A DNA stretch of 15,661 bases. Source: Tannerella sp. (lineage in GTDB: Bacteria; Bacteroidota; Bacteroidia; Bacteroidales; Tannerellaceae). The stretch is taken from positions 1 through 15,661 of the forward strand of contig JAITMT010000372.1 in assembly GCA_031277235.1 (NCBI GenBank). Reading direction: 5' to 3'. Positions 15,356 through 15,661 of the stretch are shown here, one piece after another (positions within the stretch are counted from its first letter, which is position 1; each line of letters begins with the position of its first letter). The translations under genes were made by a program, and so were the position numbers. A model generated the notes under the pieces. The model worked only from the letters and a program-made list of their open reading frames with translations. It was not told the origin of the DNA and made no database searches.

Positions 15356-15376
15356 GAAAAATCAACATAAAAATTC

Positions 15377-15661
15377 ATGAAAGAGAAATATTTCAAATAC
15401 TCGCTGATTACGCTGATCATACTGTTTGGTTGGTTGATTGTTAGTGGATTATGGTCGTTTGTAAACGGTTTGCTCGGCGCGTTTACGATCTATTTGCTGG
15501 TGCGGAAACAAATGATTTACCTGACGGAAAAGCGGAAAATCAAAAAAATGTTTGCCGCCATCCTCATTCTGCTGGAGGTCATCACATTCGTTTTCACGCC
15601 TATTTATCTGATAATATGGATGTTAATAGGAAGAATACAGGGGATTGACATTGATGTTCCG
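15377..15661 (+). CDS. AI-2E family (UPF0118) transporter, N-terminal part, truncated by the window edge
   Basis: The ATG at 15377 opens a frame of 95 codons that runs off the right edge. The first residues, MKEKYFKYSLITLIILFGWL, lead into a membrane segment. IVSGLWSFVNGLLGAFTIYL forms a second hydrophobic stretch, followed by the loop VRKQMIYLTEKRKIKKM and a third membrane segment, AAILILLEVITFVFTPIYLI, continuing to IWMLIGRIQGIDID. 'F..G.LGA...Y.L' followed by a basic loop is the N-terminal signature of the AI-2E exporter/UPF0118 family of inner-membrane transporters, whose members move various small solutes and are not all linked to autoinducer-2. About a quarter of the protein is present. 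It has its own promoter, divergent from agmatine deiminase. Confidence 0.7.
   Translation, partial: MKEKYFKYSLITLIILFGWLIVSGLWSFVNGLLGAFTIYLLVRKQMIYLTEKRKIKKMFAAILILLEVITFVFTPIYLIIWMLIGRIQGIDIDVP

Noticed and set aside
15451..15648. Plus-strand frame of 65 codons near the right edge
   Set aside because: It is out of frame with the clear membrane-protein frame starting at 15377.

Overview
This window comes from a member of the Bacteroidota, most likely order Bacteroidales. The evidence is a SusC/SusD pair, lipoproteins with acidic residues after the lipidated cysteine (a Bacteroidota surface-export signature), and several promoters matching the Bacteroidetes -7 consensus TAnnTTTG, four of them with a TTTG/TTG-like -33 element about 20 bases upstream. 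The species cannot be named from the sequence alone.

Bases 1-9218 hold a compact polysaccharide utilisation locus (PUL). The tail of a probable regulator (1-113) is followed by an AT-rich control region, then five co-directional genes with gaps of only 4-29 bases: SusC-like transporter, SusD-like lipoprotein, a surface glycan-binding lipoprotein, a GH30-family glycoside hydrolase lipoprotein, and a second glycan-binding lipoprotein. A strong intrinsic terminator follows. The layout resembles the fungal beta-1,6-glucan locus described in Bacteroides thetaiotaomicron, so the likely substrate is beta-1,6-glucan: the glycan is bound and cut at the surface by the GH30 enzyme and the products are imported by SusC/SusD. 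The exo-beta-glucosidase usually paired with such a system is not in the window.

Bases 9219-11382 are a separate, more AT-rich region. It has a nested-palindrome repeat, a small outer-membrane barrel protein (minus strand), and a divergent P-loop ATPase with a predicted winged-helix C-terminus. The ATPase promoter is overlaid by a 27-bp near-perfect palindrome and a tandem repeat. Another REP-like palindromic patch lies after the ATPase.

Bases 11383-14280 (minus strand) carry a predicted lipoprotein with a caspase/CHAT-like (clan CD) cysteine peptidase domain, a small lipoprotein of unknown function, and a structured small RNA with its own promoter and terminator that may be the Bacteroidales 6S RNA. 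This segment is bracketed by an exact 24-bp direct repeat that contains the 3' end of the neighbouring agmatine deiminase gene.

Bases 14281-15661 look like ordinary chromosome: agmatine deiminase (minus strand) and, from interlocking divergent promoters, the start of an AI-2E-family (UPF0118) transporter that runs off the window. No tRNA, rRNA, CRISPR array, transposase or integrase was seen.
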